The notes under the pieces: generated by a model
Seen by the model: the letters and a program-made list of their open reading frames with translations, nothing else
Told to the model about the DNA's origin: nothing
Database searches by the model: none
In this document: positions 53,244 through 62,472 of the stretch, piece by piece
Position numbering within the stretch: position 1 is the stretch's first letter
Layout of the letters: every line of letters starts with the position of its first letter
NCBI GenBank assembly: GCA_002753505.1
Contig: PEAG01000005.1
Span: 23,109-87,108 of the forward strand
Length of the DNA: 64,000 nt
Direction: 5' to 3'
Origin: Magnetococcales bacterium HCHbin5
Lineage (GTDB): Bacteria; Pseudomonadota; Magnetococcia; Magnetococcales; Magnetaquicoccaceae
Position numbers and translations under genes: made by a program

Positions 53244-54024
53244 TACGAAGCCGTTGCAGGATGTGCAGGCACAGAAGGATTCCAGGCGTCTCAGCATCGA
53301 CAAGGTGGGGGTGAAGGATATCCGTTATCCCATCCTGGTGCGGGACCGGGATCGGGGCCAGCAGCACACCATTGCCTCCGTGAACATGTACGTCAAACTG
53401 CCCCATCAGTTCAAGGGGACGCACATGTCCCGTTTCCTGGAGGTGTTGGCTGAGCAGAATGAGACCATTTCGGTGGAAAATGTGCCGGATATTTTGCGCA
53501 AGATTCAGGCTTGCCTGAATGCGGAAGAGGCCTACATTGAGCTGGAATTTCCCTATTTTATCCGCAAGGAGGCTCCGGTTTCCAAGGCTTCCGCCCTGAT
53601 GGATTATCAGGTGCGCTTTTCGGGGGTTTGCGTCGGGAAAAGCTATCAGCTCACCCTGGGGGTGAGGGTGCCGGTAACCTCTTTGTGTCCCTGCTCCAAG
53701 GAGATTTCCCAGTATGGTGCCCACAATCAGCGTTCCCATGTCACCGTCACCTTGCGCTATAAAAAATTTATCTGGGTGGAGGAGATTATTGAGCTGGTTG
53801 AAAAGCATGCCTCCTGTGAACTCTATGCCATCCTGAAGCGGCCCGACGAAAAATATGTAACAGAAAAGGCCTATGAAAATCCGCGCTTTGTAGAGGATAT
53901 TGTCCGCTCGGTGGCGGCCGATCTCGAAAAGGATCCCCGCATCACCCTGTTTACGGTCGAGTCGGAAAATTTTGAATCCATCCATAACCATTCCGCCTAT
54001 GCCTTCATATCCGGGGGCGACTAG
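53230..54024 (+). CDS. folE2: GTP cyclohydrolase FolE2 (type IB)
   Basis: FolE2 converts GTP to 7,8-dihydroneopterin triphosphate for folate synthesis and queuosine-type pathways, using metals other than Zn. The 264-residue protein shows [12 protein letters not shown] and [18 protein letters not shown], with the catalytic Cys and His of the COG1469 family. It ends [14 protein letters not shown]. The start is a TTG at 53230 inside the end of accA: GGAGGG lies 8-9 bases upstream, and it gives the normal length. The track's ATG at 53050 is in accA and out of register for this protein. Confidence 0.93.
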   Translation: MAQHDTKPLQDVQAQKDSRRLSIDKVGVKDIRYPILVRDRDRGQQHTIASVNMYVKLPHQFKGTHMSRFLEVLAEQNETISVENVPDILRKIQACLNAEEAYIELEFPYFIRKEAPVSKASALMDYQVRFSGVCVGKSYQLTLGVRVPVTSLCPCSKEISQYGAHNQRSHVTVTLRYKKFIWVEEIIELVEKHASCELYAILKRPDEKYVTEKAYENPRFVEDIVRSVAADLEKDPRITLFTVESENFESIHNHSAYAFISGGD

Positions 54025-54034
54025 AGGAGTTGTC

Positions 54035-55738
54035 ATGCACTTCAGCAAAACGTTGATTCCAACCTTGAAAGAGGATCCGGTGGATGCCCAGGTGATCTCC
54101 CATCGCCTGATGTTGCGGGCCGGTTTGATTCGCCCCCTGGGGGCCGGCATCTACACTTGGTTGCCTTTGGGGTTGCGGGTGCTGCGCAAAGTGGAGGCCA
54201 TTGTCCGGCAGGAGATGGACCAGGCTGGGGCGCAGGAGGTGTTGATGCCCGCCGTCCAGCCGGGAGAGCTTTGGCAGGAGTCTGGTCGCTGGGAGCAGTA
54301 TGGCAAGGAGTTGCTCCGTTTTGTCGACCGTCATGACCGGCAGTGCTGTTTTGGTCCCACCCATGAGGAGGTGATTGCCGATCTGGTACGGCGGGAGATT
54401 CGCTCCTATCGGCAGTTGCCGGCCAATTTTTATCAGATTCAGACCAAGTTCCGGGACGAAATCCGGCCCCGGTTTGGCATCATGCGGGGGCGGGAATTTT
54501 TGATGAAGGATGCCTACTCCTTCGATCTGGATCAGGCTGGTCTGGATGTCAGTTATCAGACCATGTTTGAAACCTATCAGCGTATTTTTAATCGCTGTGG
54601 GTTGGCGTTTCGGGCGGTGGAGGCGGATACCGGTTCGATTGGGGGGGCCTCTTCCCATGAGTTTCACGTGTTGGCAGATTCCGGTGAGGATGTCATCGTC
54701 TCCTGTGATCAGTGTGGCTATGCGGCCAATTTGGAAAAGGCGGTGGCGGCGCATGTGGAGGCTGGGGCGGTTGAGTCGCTGGAGGAGATGCAGCGGGTTG
54801 CCACCCCGGGCCAGAAAAGCATCGAAGCGGTGGCACAGTTTCTAAAGATTCCGACCTCGCGTCTGGTCAAATCCTTGTTGGTTGAAACGGCTGCCGGGCC
54901 GGTTCTGTTGCTGTTGCGCGGGGATCATGCCTTGAATCTGGTCAAGGCCGCGGCGGCGTTGGCGGTCTCTCAATTGACCATTCCTGAACCGGAGCGGGCG
55001 GCTCAGTTGGCGGGGGTGGAGATGGGGTCCATGGGACCGGTGGGAAGCCGGTTGCCGATTTTGGCTGACCAAGCGGTGCAAGGGTTGCGCAACTTTGTCT
55101 GTGGTGCCAACGAGTCGGGCTGGCATTTGCAGCATGTCAACTGGGGGCGGGATCTGCCGCTGCCTGCCTTTGCGGATTTGCGGAATGTGGTGGCGGGGGA
55201 GCCCTGTGCCCGTTGTGCCGGTGGTCGCTTGGTGCGGCACCAGGGTATTGAGGTGGGGCATGTTTTCAAGTTGGGTGATAAATATTCCCAGGCATTGGGG
55301 GTTCGGGTGTTGGACCGCCAGGGGTTGGAGCAGACCTTGGTGATGGGATGCTATGGGATTGGGGTATCCCGCATCGTGGCGGCGGCCATTGAGCAGAACT
55401 ATGATCAAAACGGTATCATATGGCCCAAGGCGTTGGCTCCTTTTCAGCTGGAGTTGATTGTGCTCAACCCCAGGGAGGCACAGGAGGTGGCAGCAGCGGA
55501 GGGGTTGTATCAGGCCCTGTTGGCGGACGGGGTGGAGGTGCTGTTGGATGACCGGGATGAGCGTGCGGGTGTCAAGTTCAAGGATGCGGACCTGTTGGGT
55601 ATTCCTTTGCGGTTGCTGGTGGGGGGGCGTTCTTTCAAGGAGGGGATGGTAGAGTTGCAATCCCGTCGCGGGGATCTGTCGGAGCGGTTGCCGCTGGCGA
55701 CAGCGTTGTCGTCGGTTATGGCTTTGCTGGGGAGTTGA
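54035..55738 (+). CDS. proS: Prolyl-tRNA synthetase
   Basis: ProS charges tRNA-Pro, whose GGG isoacceptor is encoded at 9.8 kb in this window. The 567-residue bacterial-type enzyme has class II motifs (LGAGIYTWLPLGLRVLRKVE, FRDEIRPRFGIMRGREF and VMGCYGIGVSRIVAAAIEQ). The YbaK-like editing insertion lies between about 230 and 380, and the anticodon domain is at the end. ATG 54035 has AGAGGAG just upstream. Confidence 0.97.
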   Translation: MHFSKTLIPTLKEDPVDAQVISHRLMLRAGLIRPLGAGIYTWLPLGLRVLRKVEAIVRQEMDQAGAQEVLMPAVQPGELWQESGRWEQYGKELLRFVDRHDRQCCFGPTHEEVIADLVRREIRSYRQLPANFYQIQTKFRDEIRPRFGIMRGREFLMKDAYSFDLDQAGLDVSYQTMFETYQRIFNRCGLAFRAVEADTGSIGGASSHEFHVLADSGEDVIVSCDQCGYAANLEKAVAAHVEAGAVESLEEMQRVATPGQKSIEAVAQFLKIPTSRLVKSLLVETAAGPVLLLLRGDHALNLVKAAAALAVSQLTIPEPERAAQLAGVEMGSMGPVGSRLPILADQAVQGLRNFVCGANESGWHLQHVNWGRDLPLPAFADLRNVVAGEPCARCAGGRLVRHQGIEVGHVFKLGDKYSQALGVRVLDRQGLEQTLVMGCYGIGVSRIVAAAIEQNYDQNGIIWPKALAPFQLELIVLNPREAQEVAAAEGLYQALLADGVEVLLDDRDERAGVKFKDADLLGIPLRLLVGGRSFKEGMVELQSRRGDLSERLPLATALSSVMALLGS

Positions 55739-55741
55739 ACG

Positions 55742-56074
55742 ATGGGGAATGAGGCCGAGCTTGAGGCGATGATTGTCGCTTTGGTCACCGAAAAGTTGCG
55801 GGATTTGGTGCAGGAGTCGGTGCAGAGTTGGGGACCGGCGTTGCTGGCTGAGCAGGTGCGGGCCGAGATCGAGCGGATCAAAGGGGCGTCAGAGGTCGAG
55901 GCTCGGGCAGTTGTCGAGCCGGCGGAGCCGTATGAGGGGTTTGACGAGCAGGTGTGCGCGCTGTTCAGGCCGCAGATTTATGCGTTGGCCCGGCAGCTTG
56001 CCAGTCGGGAGGTTGCGTATGCGTTGCCGGAGGTGGCAGAGCAGATGATCCTGGCGGAGTTGGAGCGGTTGTAG
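55742..56074 (+). CDS. Unknown helical protein after proS
   Basis: This 110-residue acidic helical protein starts 4 bases after the proS stop, so it is probably co-translated. It contains LVTEKLRDLVQESVQSWGP and ALARQLASREVAYALPEV. There are no membrane segments or signal peptide. The C-terminal helix (AEQMILAELERL) has a loose resemblance to tails of the PopZ/DUF2497 type; I would not name it on that basis. Confidence 0.7.
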   Translation: MGNEAELEAMIVALVTEKLRDLVQESVQSWGPALLAEQVRAEIERIKGASEVEARAVVEPAEPYEGFDEQVCALFRPQIYALARQLASREVAYALPEVAEQMILAELERL

Positions 56075-56143
56075 CCGCCGACGCACGGATGACAATCCAA
56101 TCGCCTTTTCATGGATCTGCAGCAACGGCGGCCTGTATTGGCA

Positions 56144-57814
56144 CTATGGCTGCGGTGTATAGTCGACGGTCGCGTACAAAATGGTCTCCCACTCCAGCGT
56201 CGTATAGTGATCAAGGAACAGGTGGTATCCCAGTCCCAACCCCTTGATCCACTCGGCCAACACGTATAAATCTTCCGGTTTATGATAGATGCTGATGGCC
56301 AGCTTTGGTCTGAATTGCCGAATGGTCGACTCTGCACCTTGCAGTGCTTTCAACTCAACCCCTTCCACATCCAGCTTCAAAAAATCAACCCGTTTGATGG
56401 TGCCCTTGGCCACGAGTCCATCAATGGAGGCCAAAGGAATATCGCCTGAACTGATGCGGAACCCACTATCCATTGCCCCGATAGAGACAGAGGGAGCCTC
56501 GTAGTCCACATCAGACAGGCCATAATTGAATAAAACCGCGTTGTCCAGAGCGTTGATTTCCAGATTGCGCTTGACCAGCCTGATATGGTCCTGAACCGGA
56601 TCAAAGCTGTATACACAACCCTGGGCCCCAACAGCCAGGGCAAAGCGCAGGGTGGTTTCGCCCGTATAGGTACCTGCATCCACAGCGTAATCCCCGGCTT
56701 CTGGTTGGATGCTGACACCACCCCGGTTATAGAAATACTGGCTCATGTAAAATGCAAAGAATATATCAATAAAATGGCAATGGATACGAACCAGCCGTTC
56801 CTGAAACATGAACTTGTAATATTTGACAGGGTAGATCGTGACGGCAGAACTTTGCTGCAGCTCCTCGTCATTGGCAACCTCTTTCTGCATTCTGTCCCAG
56901 AGCTGCCAATAACCGGGCGAGTCCGTTGGCAGACGCACATGAGTGGGGCCGGCAATCCGGTATCGTAGCAGATCGATAAACAGACTTTTCGATTGCAGGT
57001 TTGCGTATTGTTGCCAGGCGTGGCAAAGATTTTCATGGTTATCCACGACCCATTCCAACCAATGGGCATGGGACAAGGCATTCTCCGCACTCGCTTTTCT
57101 CCAACCGGGTACCAGTACTTCTTTCCTGTGTTCTATCTCTGTTGGATTTTCTGGTATGGCGCGATACATATCCTGAAAGGTCAGCAGGTATATATATTTT
57201 AAAAATCCACGCTCAGGGCCCAGTTTGTATTGTGCCAGCGTACTATCCATCATGTGATTTAACAGCCAGTCATGCCCGTCCACTTGCCACTTGTTCCTGC
57301 CGATGGTTTCAACAGCAGAACGAATCTCTTCAACACCACGACCAAGGCGCAACAGGGACAACAGCAACTCCATGGATTCGGCGAGATACAACAACAGCAT
57401 CTTTGTCATCTGCTTCCGCTCATTTTGTAGCGGCTCGATAAGTACATTCACAACATCGGGTGCCGGTATACCGGCTATAAAAAAACCAATCGCGGAATCC
57501 AATAAAGGCTTCAATCGTTCCTGCAATTTGGTATTCGTTTCAATCGTCGAACGTGATTTTGTATAGGTATTGCAGGCCGCTTCAGCCACCTTCACACTGA
57601 CGCCCCTCTCTATCAATGCCTGTTTCAGGTGATCGGGCGATACGCCAGAATCCGTGACGGATCTCATGTACTTGACCAGATAAACGCAGGTATTGACAAT
57701 ATCCGTGCCGATTCCGCGTTGAGCCGAAACCGCTTGAATATCATCGACAGAGACCCCGGCATTCAATTGGGATATGACAAAAATAAGAGACTCTTCTCTG
57801 CTCAGGGCTTCCAT
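56144..57814 (-). CDS. FkbM-family methyltransferase with a long unknown N-terminal region
   Basis: This protein has 556 residues. The C-terminal 200 form an FkbM-type SAM-dependent methyltransferase: motif I is DYAVDAGTYTGETTLRFA, then VYSFDPVQDHIRLVKRNLEIN and the typical FLKLDVEGVELKALQGAE. The first 300 residues or so are helical and not recognised, and include VDDIQAVSAQRGIGTDIVN. FkbM enzymes O-methylate sugars or other surface and natural-product groups. AAAGGA lies upstream of the ATG. The gene is isolated, with no glycosyltransferases nearby, and of slightly lower GC. Confidence 0.85.
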   Translation of the reverse strand: MEALSREESLIFVISQLNAGVSVDDIQAVSAQRGIGTDIVNTCVYLVKYMRSVTDSGVSPDHLKQALIERGVSVKVAEAACNTYTKSRSTIETNTKLQERLKPLLDSAIGFFIAGIPAPDVVNVLIEPLQNERKQMTKMLLLYLAESMELLLSLLRLGRGVEEIRSAVETIGRNKWQVDGHDWLLNHMMDSTLAQYKLGPERGFLKYIYLLTFQDMYRAIPENPTEIEHRKEVLVPGWRKASAENALSHAHWLEWVVDNHENLCHAWQQYANLQSKSLFIDLLRYRIAGPTHVRLPTDSPGYWQLWDRMQKEVANDEELQQSSAVTIYPVKYYKFMFQERLVRIHCHFIDIFFAFYMSQYFYNRGGVSIQPEAGDYAVDAGTYTGETTLRFALAVGAQGCVYSFDPVQDHIRLVKRNLEINALDNAVLFNYGLSDVDYEAPSVSIGAMDSGFRISSGDIPLASIDGLVAKGTIKRVDFLKLDVEGVELKALQGAESTIRQFRPKLAISIYHKPEDLYVLAEWIKGLGLGYHLFLDHYTTLEWETILYATVDYTPQP

Positions 57815-57867
57815 TTTTTATTGTCCTTTACTCGTAATGCCAAGTTCCGCAGGCGCATTTCTTATAT

Positions 57868-57922
57868 ACAGGGGGCCTGCCCCCGTACCTGCCTGGGGAG
57901 ATGACCTCCCCGGCTCCATGAT
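57868..57922. repeat. GC-rich double-hairpin repeat, copy E
   Basis: GGGGGCCTGCCCCC is followed by GGGGAGATGACCTCCCC. Read in reverse complement this is hairpin GGGGAG...TCCCC, then GGGGGCAGGCCCCC, the same plan as repeats A and B. Confidence 0.65.
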
Positions 57923-58089
57923 CGTTTGCCTGCCAATCAGGGTGACCGGACTGTTACGCCCCCTCGGAGATAGAAACGGGTTGCGCTGGGACAGGATCGG
58001 GACGGGTTGTGGGACAAGAGAGACCCCACCGACGTCGACTGCTGCCGTCACCAGGCGAAGGAGATCGATCGCTACCGCGGGCCACTACA
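57923..58089. other. Intergenic stretch, no gene recognised
   Basis: It lies between repeat copy E and a small possible gene. The track frame on the minus strand (57954..58250) has no ribosome binding site and an implausible composition. Confidence 0.5.
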
Positions 58090-58287
58090 CTACCGGTTGG
58101 CCAACAGATGAGGGTGATGGAGAGAGATCGCACGGGCTGCCTGTTGAACTTTTTCCAGCCCCGCCCTGAGCCGGAAAAACAGCAGCATCCCTTCATCCAG
58201 GCTTTCCCAACAGAGGGTACGCAGCCTTCTGTTAAATTTTTCAGAAACACCGGACAACGCCACGGTTACGGTTGCTCTGCTGTTCAT
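58090..58287 (-). CDS. Possible small protein with good ribosome binding site
   Basis: This 65-residue basic protein starts MNSRATVTVALSGVSEKFN and contains a helical middle (LDEGMLLFFRLRAGLEKVQ). AGGAG lies 8 bases before the ATG, the main reason to keep it. No family is recognised and no partner gene is adjacent. It could be spurious. Confidence 0.4.
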   Translation of the reverse strand: MNSRATVTVALSGVSEKFNRRLRTLCWESLDEGMLLFFRLRAGLEKVQQAARAISLHHPHLLANR

Positions 58288-58449
58288 ATGCTTTTCTCCT
58301 GGAAGATGACCGCGCCGGGTCGTTGAGGAGAGAAGAAGCAGCTTTTGTGCCGTCTGTCATTTTGTTGAAAAACACAACCAAAAACAGTCCATTCGAGCAG
58401 CAACTGTGGGGCACTGGAGCCAGAATGTCGAAACGATGACGCTGTTTCT

Positions 58450-59601
58450 TTACAGGCGCATCTTCAAGATGGCCGCTACTGCGCTGCCGTCGATATTACC
58501 CTGCTCTCCCAATCGAACCTGCCGCGCCGCCAACCGGTTGGATACTGCCTCAACCGCCTCCATGCCCAGGCCATAGTCGGACAGTCGGGTCTTGACACCC
58601 ACCTCCTGAAAAAAGGCTACCGTTTTTTCAATGGCCGCAGTCGCCAACGCTTCGGCAGAACCATTATCCATCCCCCAAACCCGACGGGCATATTGAACCA
58701 ACTTTTCCTGTTTTGCCGCCTGATTGTAACGCAAGACACCGGGCAAAACCACAGCCAGAGATTGACCATGATCCAGGCCATAGAGGGCGGTCAATTCATG
58801 GCCGATCAGATGGGTGGACCAATCCTGCGGGACACCACAGCCGATCAGACCATTCAACCCCTGGGTGGCACACCACATCAGATTGGCCCGTACCGTATAC
58901 GCCTGGGGTGTGAGCCGAACCTTTGGGGCCTCCTCAATCAGGGTCAACAGGATGGCTTCCGCCTGTCGATCCTGTAACGAAGCCTGGACGGGATAGGTGA
59001 GATATTGCTCTGTCACATGGACAAAGGTGTCGACAATGCCATTGGCGACTTGACGATCATCCAGCGAAAAGGTGGTATGGGGATCCAGAATGGCAAAACG
59101 GGGGTAGCAGTGCGGGCTGCCAAAGCCCCGCTTTTCCTGGTTGGAAAGGCGGGAAATGACGGCAAACCCATTCATTTCCGAGCCGGTGGCCGGTAGCGTC
59201 AACACACTGCCCAGGGGCAGGGCTGCCTCGATGGGGGCATTTTCAGCCACGATGCGCCAGGGATCCCCCTGGAACAGTGTAGCCGCCGCAATAAATTTGC
59301 TGCCATCCAACACCGAACCGCCCCCTACCGCCAGCAAAAAGGTGATCCCCTCCCGGCGACATAGCTCAACCGCTTTCATGCAGGTTTCATACTGCGGGTT
59401 GGGCTCCAGACCGCCAAATTCCAGCAGGGACCACCCTTGCAATGCCTCCTTGACCTGTTGATAGACCCCGTTGCGCCGAATGGAACCTTGACCATAGGTC
59501 ATCAGCAGGCGGCTCCCCGCCGGCAGCAGATCCGGCAGTTGGGCGATGGTATGGGCACCAAACAGGATATGAACCGGATTGTGATAGCTAAATGTGCGCA
59601 T
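58450..59601 (-). CDS. Iron-containing alcohol dehydrogenase (YqhD/BDH-like)
   Basis: This 383-residue enzyme belongs to the type III, iron-dependent alcohol dehydrogenases. The NAD(P)-binding region has AVGGGSVLDGSKFIAAA and TLPATGSEMNG. The metal-binding part has NGIVDTFVHVTEQYL and, further on, LIGHELTALYGLDHGQSLAVVLPGV. The pattern is closest to YqhD and butanol dehydrogenases, which reduce aldehydes using NADPH. AGGAAA lies upstream of the ATG. It is downstream of the cytochrome b561 fusion gene on the same strand. Confidence 0.93.
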   Translation of the reverse strand: MRTFSYHNPVHILFGAHTIAQLPDLLPAGSRLLMTYGQGSIRRNGVYQQVKEALQGWSLLEFGGLEPNPQYETCMKAVELCRREGITFLLAVGGGSVLDGSKFIAAATLFQGDPWRIVAENAPIEAALPLGSVLTLPATGSEMNGFAVISRLSNQEKRGFGSPHCYPRFAILDPHTTFSLDDRQVANGIVDTFVHVTEQYLTYPVQASLQDRQAEAILLTLIEEAPKVRLTPQAYTVRANLMWCATQGLNGLIGCGVPQDWSTHLIGHELTALYGLDHGQSLAVVLPGVLRYNQAAKQEKLVQYARRVWGMDNGSAEALATAAIEKTVAFFQEVGVKTRLSDYGLGMEAVEAVSNRLAARQVRLGEQGNIDGSAVAAILKMRL

Positions 59602-59633
59602 GGAATATTTCCTGTTGAATGGGTTGCACGAAT

Positions 59634-60836
59634 CTACTGTCGGGGTGCAGAAGGGATTTCGTCTTGCAATGGGCTGTGGGAGGCTGCAGTGGCCTTCGGT
59701 ATATGAATGGCATGCTCATCAAATCGCCCACTGAGGGCATCATGATGGCAGACCGGACAATTGATCGGCGAGGAGACGGGCGGCCTGTCAAAAACGGCTG
59801 CCTCGATGTTGAGGTGAATTTTTTGCCAGGCAGGATGGTTGGTGATGCGCTGGTCGGGATCCGGCATGAGCTTGCGAAAACGATGCGCCGCATCCGTGTT
59901 CCAGTCCTCGGCCGCATGCACCAGCAAAAAGGAGGTGATCGTTACCGCTTCCTTGCCATTCAGCGTGACAGAATGGCCAAAATGGTCATGCATGTGACTC
60001 AGCAGATTCTGCCACGCCTCTTCCGGCAACAGGCTGGGATGGATGGTCCAGTGACAGTGGCCGCACTTTTCCTGATAGGCCACAGGATAATGCAGGGGAC
60101 GCCAACCGTCCATGGGGAGCTGCCCCAGGGCCTTGGAGGTGTGATCAATGGAAAACATGAGCACCATGCCGAGGACCATGGCCCAGGCCACGTTGGCATT
60201 TCTCATCTGTTCGGTCGGTTGATCCACATCCATCGGCTTGCAACCGGTCACCATGCTTCGCAACAGAGAGACTCGCGTCAATTGAGACTCACGCCGAACG
60301 ATCCCAATATGGATGGCGACAACCACCAACAGCAGAACAGCAAGCTTTTCATGGAGTGACTGGCCATACGTTCCCGCGCTGTAACTGACCAGGGAGGCCA
60401 ACGGCCCCATGTGCTCCTCCCCCCCATAGGCCACCAAACCGGTCACCAACAGCGCGAAAACAATCAGCAGCAACAACAAACTGACCCAGGCATTGACCGG
60501 ATTCAAAGCCAGAGAACTGCTCTTGGTTTGGCCACGCCACAAAGCCCGGGCATCATCATATACTTGAGCCGGTGACTGGAAATAATGGGAAAAGCGGTTA
60601 TATTCCGATCCAACCACGCCCCAGAGCAGCCGAAACATCAGCAAACCGGCGGTCACACCCCCCAGCAACAGGTGCCGATCCAGTTGCCAAGCCGGATCAA
60701 GCCAACCCGTGATCAGGTCAGCAACCAGCAGACCGGTTACAGACCAATGAAAAAAACGGGTCGGACGATCCCATACCTCCCATTCAACAACGGAACAGGT
60801 GCGAAAATAGTGCAACATGCGCTGCCATTTGGCCAT
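59634..60836 (-). CDS. Cytochrome b561 fused to a diheme cytochrome c domain
   Basis: This 400-residue protein has two parts. The N-terminal half (about 1-215) is a bacterial cytochrome b561-type membrane domain starting EVWDRPTRFFHWSVTG, with four or more helices and His ligands (HWS, LHEKLAVLLLVVVAIH). After a further membrane segment (about 220-235), the C-terminal half is a DHC-type diheme cytochrome c: CGHCHWTIHPSLLPEEAW and DHFGHSVTL, with a second heme motif CPVCHH near 370. The two are usually encoded as separate neighbours; here they are one polypeptide. It probably passes quinone-level electrons to periplasmic acceptors. GGGGGAG lies upstream of the ATG. Confidence 0.88.
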   Translation of the reverse strand: MAKWQRMLHYFRTCSVVEWEVWDRPTRFFHWSVTGLLVADLITGWLDPAWQLDRHLLLGGVTAGLLMFRLLWGVVGSEYNRFSHYFQSPAQVYDDARALWRGQTKSSSLALNPVNAWVSLLLLLIVFALLVTGLVAYGGEEHMGPLASLVSYSAGTYGQSLHEKLAVLLLVVVAIHIGIVRRESQLTRVSLLRSMVTGCKPMDVDQPTEQMRNANVAWAMVLGMVLMFSIDHTSKALGQLPMDGWRPLHYPVAYQEKCGHCHWTIHPSLLPEEAWQNLLSHMHDHFGHSVTLNGKEAVTITSFLLVHAAEDWNTDAAHRFRKLMPDPDQRITNHPAWQKIHLNIEAAVFDRPPVSSPINCPVCHHDALSGRFDEHAIHIPKATAASHSPLQDEIPSAPRQ

Positions 60837-60904
60837 GGTCTCCCCCTGTCAGGGCAGTCGACGCCAGAGAATTAAGAAGGCCCTCGGGGTAAGGATCAAT
60901 AACA

Positions 60905-61750
60905 CTACGAGGCTGCAGCAGCCTCCTGCACCACCAACACCGGACAGTTTGCCCGACCGATCAGATGCACCAGCTTGTTGGTTTGAAACAGGCGATCGAT
61001 CACCGAACGATCACGAGGTTCGCAAACAATAATGTCTGCCGACCGTTGGCGCGCCACCTCCAGGATGACATCATCGGTCTCCCCCGATTGAACCAAACCG
61101 GTGACAGGTACCTGCTGCAACTCTGCCAGGGCGACCAGACGATTGACCGTCTGATTGAGTTCCCGCCGCTCCGACTCGTCCCCCTCCGTGACCATCAGGA
61201 CAGTCAAGGGCAGTTGGGTGGCCCGGGCCAGACTGAAGGCGGTCTGGGGCGCACGGCTGCGCTCATCCTGATCGTTCTCCGCCACCAACAATACACCGCC
61301 ATTCCAGTAGGAGAAGAGGCGGGGCACCACCAGCACCGAACACTCCGATTTGTCAACCACCTTGGCCGTGGCCTCCCCCACCATCAGCTTGGCCAATCCA
61401 CGCCGCCCACGGCGGCCCAGAATGACCAACTGCGCCTCCACCTCTCTGGCGGCGGCCAGTATTCCCTGGCTGGGTTCCTCGCAGGAGCGAACCATTGGGG
61501 TGCAGGAGATCCCCCGCTCCGTACATTGCAGCGTGACCCGTTCCAGATGCAGGGCTGCGTCCTGCTCCTCTACAATCGCCGCATCGGTGCCGGCCTCCGC
61601 CAACAAAAGACGCAGGATAAAAAGCCGGGCGTGATGCCTGGAGGCCATCTCCATGCCAACCCGCTCGACCCCTGCTGAATATTCAGAACCGTCTGTTGCC
61701 AACAGGATGACCTGAAACGGGTCACTACCCGCACCGTCACTATCGTCCAT
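60905..61750 (-). CDS. Tandem universal stress protein
   Basis: This 281-residue protein contains two Usp-type domains. The first (about 10-145) begins VILLATDGSEYSAGVERVG and has the ATP-loop motif VILGRRGRRGLAKLMVGEATAKVVDKS. The second (about 150-275) is more degenerate (VLLVAENDQDERSRAPQTAF, SADIIVCEPRDRSVID) and lacks the full GxxG loop. It may be regulatory. The neighbouring cytochrome gene is 68 bp downstream on the same strand. Confidence 0.88.
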   Translation of the reverse strand: MDDSDGAGSDPFQVILLATDGSEYSAGVERVGMEMASRHHARLFILRLLLAEAGTDAAIVEEQDAALHLERVTLQCTERGISCTPMVRSCEEPSQGILAAAREVEAQLVILGRRGRRGLAKLMVGEATAKVVDKSECSVLVVPRLFSYWNGGVLLVAENDQDERSRAPQTAFSLARATQLPLTVLMVTEGDESERRELNQTVNRLVALAELQQVPVTGLVQSGETDDVILEVARQRSADIIVCEPRDRSVIDRLFQTNKLVHLIGRANCPVLVVQEAAAAS

Positions 61751-62472
61751 TACTTGTCAAACCCCTCGTATCAGTTGGTTGGTTTTGGCAATCCACAGTT
61801 GGATACCAGCTCGTTGGACGCCAGAGTATCAGAATCCTCTCAAACGTTTCAAGGCCGGAGGCCATCTTAAAACAGAATGGCCAGCCTTGGACAGCATTTT
61901 TTTTTGTGTAGATTGCCTATTGGTCTTGACGCCAGCGGGTCAGCTGAATAGAATGGCGACAGGATTAACTATTGTCGGAGGATGTGTGGACATACGGATG
62001 GTTACAGATCTGGTTTGCCGCCAGTCGGTGAGGCCGTTTGACCGAAACACTACCCCCTTCGGCCTCCCTCGCACTGCCCGCACCAGATAACCCCCTTTTT
62101 TGTCGTTGCCACCAGGTAATGAACTGTCTGTTCTTCGTACAGAGCCGAGCGGCTTGACCGGTACGGTGAGGATGGATGGCAGTTCGCGACGATTGCAGAG
62201 TTCGAGCAAGAAATCCACAACGCGCGGTTGTAGATGTTGTGTTGTTTACCCGCTCTTTTATGGGTATTGCTTGCTGCTGGACATGACCCGTTCAACACCC
62301 TTTTCCTGTTCGAGACCGGGCGTGTTGGATGGCGTTGATCTGCATCCCGATGCAGTGGACCCCCACCGGTTCCGCTGCTGTGTGCTGTGGGTTTTCCGAC
62401 AAATCGGGCGGTTTTTTCTTTCCCGCTGTTCATCGCCGCCATCGCCGCCATTACGGAAAGGAAGGACGTCAA
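61751..62472. other. Long intergenic region upstream of mgtE, nothing recognised
   Basis: These 722 bases lie between the divergent Usp gene and mgtE. Open frames in the track are antisense or lack start signals. I looked for a magnesium-sensing leader but could not recognise one. It probably contains both promoters. Confidence 0.5.

Noticed and set aside
51564-53303. 579-residue minus-strand ORF across dnaE and accA
   Set aside because: It is antisense to two well-supported genes and His/Gln/Pro-rich as expected for a shadow frame.
62100-62240. Short plus-strand frame ending YGEDGWQFATIAEFEQEI, considered as a gene remnant
   Set aside because: It is open for only about 35 codons with no start signal, and the similarity to small DUF domains is too weak.
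61751-62472. Magnesium riboswitch upstream of mgtE
   Set aside because: I could not recognise the conserved M-box elements, and such switches are rare in proteobacteria.
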